Part shown: positions 32,459 to 33,434 of the stretch, one piece after another
Numbering within the stretch: position 1 is the first letter of the stretch
How the letters are laid out: every line of letters starts with the position of its first letter
Source: Thermomonas sp.
GTDB taxonomy: Bacteria; Pseudomonadota; Gammaproteobacteria; Xanthomonadales; Xanthomonadaceae
NCBI RefSeq assembly: GCF_025993755.1
Contig: NZ_JAMQHN010000050.1
Location: 1-33,434, forward strand
Length of the DNA: 33,434 nucleotides
Direction: 5' to 3'
Position numbers and translations under genes: made by a program
Notes under the pieces: model-generated
Told to the model about the DNA's origin: nothing
The model's database searches: none
Seen by the model: only the letters and a program-made list of their open reading frames with translations

Positions 32459-33156
32459 AGGCGCTGATCTTCGCCGCCGGCCTGGGCGAGCGGATGCGCC
32501 CGCTGACCGATGCCACGCCCAAGCCGCTGCTCAAGGTCGCCGGCAAGCCGCTGATCGTCTGGCATCTGGACAAGCTGGCGGCGATCGGCGTGCGCGAGGT
32601 CGTCATCAATACTTCCTGGCTGGCCGACCAGTTCCCCGCCAGCCTCGGCGATGGCCGGCGCTGGGGCCTGAGCCTCCACTATTCCTTCGAAGGCCCGCAG
32701 CCGCTGGAAACCGGCGGCGGAATGTGGCGTGCGCTGGACCTGCTGGGCGATGCGCCGTTCATCGCGGTCAACGGCGACATCTGGAGCACCGTCGATTACG
32801 CCGGCCTGCCGCAGGCGCCGCAGGCCGAGGCCCACCTGGTGCTGGTCGACAATCCCGACCACAACCCGCGCGGCGATTTCGTCCTCGACGCGGACGGCCG
32901 TGTGCATTCCGAAGGCGAACAGCGACTGACCTTCGCCGGCGTCGGCGTCTATCGCGGCGCGTTGCTGGCGGACTGGCGCACCGTCATCGGTGCTGCCCCC
33001 GGCGCCGAGTCGACGCCACCCCGTTTCAAGCTGGCGCCGCTGCTGCGCGCGGCGATGGGGCGCGGCGCCGTCACCGGCCAGCACCACCGCGGGCGCTGGA
33101 CCGATGTCGGTACGCCGGAGCGGCTGGCGCAGCTCGACGCCGCGCTGCGAAGGTAG
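32455..33156 (+). CDS. murU: N-acetylmuramate alpha-1-phosphate uridylyltransferase
   Basis: MurU converts MurNAc-1-phosphate and UTP to UDP-MurNAc, completing the recycling bypass begun by AmgK. The 233-residue protein is a compact sugar nucleotidyltransferase with LIFAAGLGERMRPLTDATPKPL at the N-terminus, ETGGGMWRALDLLG, the metal motif VNGDIWS, and RWTDVGTPERLAQLD at the C-terminus. The start lies inside the amgK stop codon. The 70-base gap to the convergent hda shows no terminator. Confidence 0.93.
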   Translation: MKALIFAAGLGERMRPLTDATPKPLLKVAGKPLIVWHLDKLAAIGVREVVINTSWLADQFPASLGDGRRWGLSLHYSFEGPQPLETGGGMWRALDLLGDAPFIAVNGDIWSTVDYAGLPQAPQAEAHLVLVDNPDHNPRGDFVLDADGRVHSEGEQRLTFAGVGVYRGALLADWRTVIGAAPGAESTPPRFKLAPLLRAAMGRGAVTGQHHRGRWTDVGTPERLAQLDAALRR

Positions 33157-33226
33157 GTCGGGCGCGCCGATCCCATTCGCACGTGCCGTGGGCCGGGCAG
33201 CGCTCCAGAAAAGCGCGCGTCCCGCG

Positions 33227-33434
33227 CTATTCCGACCCGGATCCCAGCACCTGACGCAGGAATGGCACCGTCAGCCGTCGCTGCGCCGCCAGCGAGGCGC
33301 GGTCGATCCGTTCGAACAGCGCGGCGAGGCTGCCCGGATCGCGGCTGCAGCGCCGCAGCATCCACTCCAGCGCCGCGTTGTCGAAGTCCAGCCCACGGGC
33401 GGCCGCACGCAGGCGCAGCATCTGCGCGCGGCCG
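33227..33434 (-). CDS. hda: DnaA regulatory inactivator Hda (C-terminal part; 5' end outside the window)
   Basis: The last 68 codons encode the lid end of an AAA+ protein: AAARGLDFDNAALEWMLRR, SRDPGSLAALFERIDRASL and AAQRRLTVPFLRQVLG. The final segment is close to the Hda C-terminus of E. coli. Hda with the sliding clamp promotes ATP hydrolysis by DnaA after initiation, and it lacks the DNA-binding domain of DnaA, as here. The frame is open beyond base 33434. Confidence 0.9.
   Translation of the reverse strand, partial: GRAQMLRLRAAARGLDFDNAALEWMLRRCSRDPGSLAALFERIDRASLAAQRRLTVPFLRQVLGSGSE

Overview
The window is GC-rich, densely packed chromosomal DNA from a gammaproteobacterium, most probably a member of the Xanthomonadaceae/Lysobacteraceae. 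The evidence is the pcnB-folK-panB-panC-panD-pgi cluster, a 467-residue XanB-type bifunctional sugar enzyme, AmgK-MurU peptidoglycan recycling genes, a GcvR-PrxQ-PhoH run, and dapA followed by a small BamC-like lipoprotein. I see no plasmid, phage, insertion sequence or CRISPR signature. The region reads as core genome with a few unusual accessory-looking loci.

Layout, left to right. Positions 1-2055 (minus) hold a truncated two-GAF diguanylate cyclase. Divergent from it are an ECF sigma factor and an overlapping membrane protein that is probably its anti-sigma factor (2209-3791). An ABC exporter follows (3901-5691). A minus-strand block (5681-10468) carries 3-hydroxybutyrate dehydrogenase, a patatin-like phospholipase, a DUF1318/YdbL lipoprotein and a YdbH/AsmA-like periplasmic protein. 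A receiver-Hpt phosphorelay protein (10502-11191) is divergent from that block. The minus-strand metabolic cluster pgi, panD, panC, panB, folK, pcnB spans 11240-16856. A tRNA-Glu(CTC) with a strong terminator comes next, then about 0.5 kb of nested inverted repeats, then a urea transporter.

From 18728 a terminator, a BamC-like lipoprotein and dapA lie on the minus strand. Divergent from them are gcvR, a PrxQ/BCP peroxiredoxin, a PIN-PhoH ATPase and an alpha/beta hydrolase. A small XRE regulator overlaps a SulP anion transporter and has a palindrome-rich leader. fabB and fabA (minus) follow. The right part holds a secreted chelatase-like protein with a Met/His-rich linker, driven by a promoter covered by a convincing Fur box. 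After it come XanB (minus), the divergent amgK-murU pair, and the 3' end of hda.

Functionally the window joins envelope building (XanB, AmgK/MurU, FabA/FabB, YdbH/YdbL, BamC-like), cofactor and amino-acid synthesis (PanBCD, FolK, DapA), RNA metabolism (PcnB, PIN-PhoH, tRNA-Glu) and signalling (GGDEF, ECF sigma, receiver-Hpt, XRE). The most distinctive locus is the Fur-boxed periplasmic CbiX/CbiK-like protein at 27811-29677. Secondary curiosities are the inverted-repeat island at 17244-17520 and the XRE-SulP operator region.
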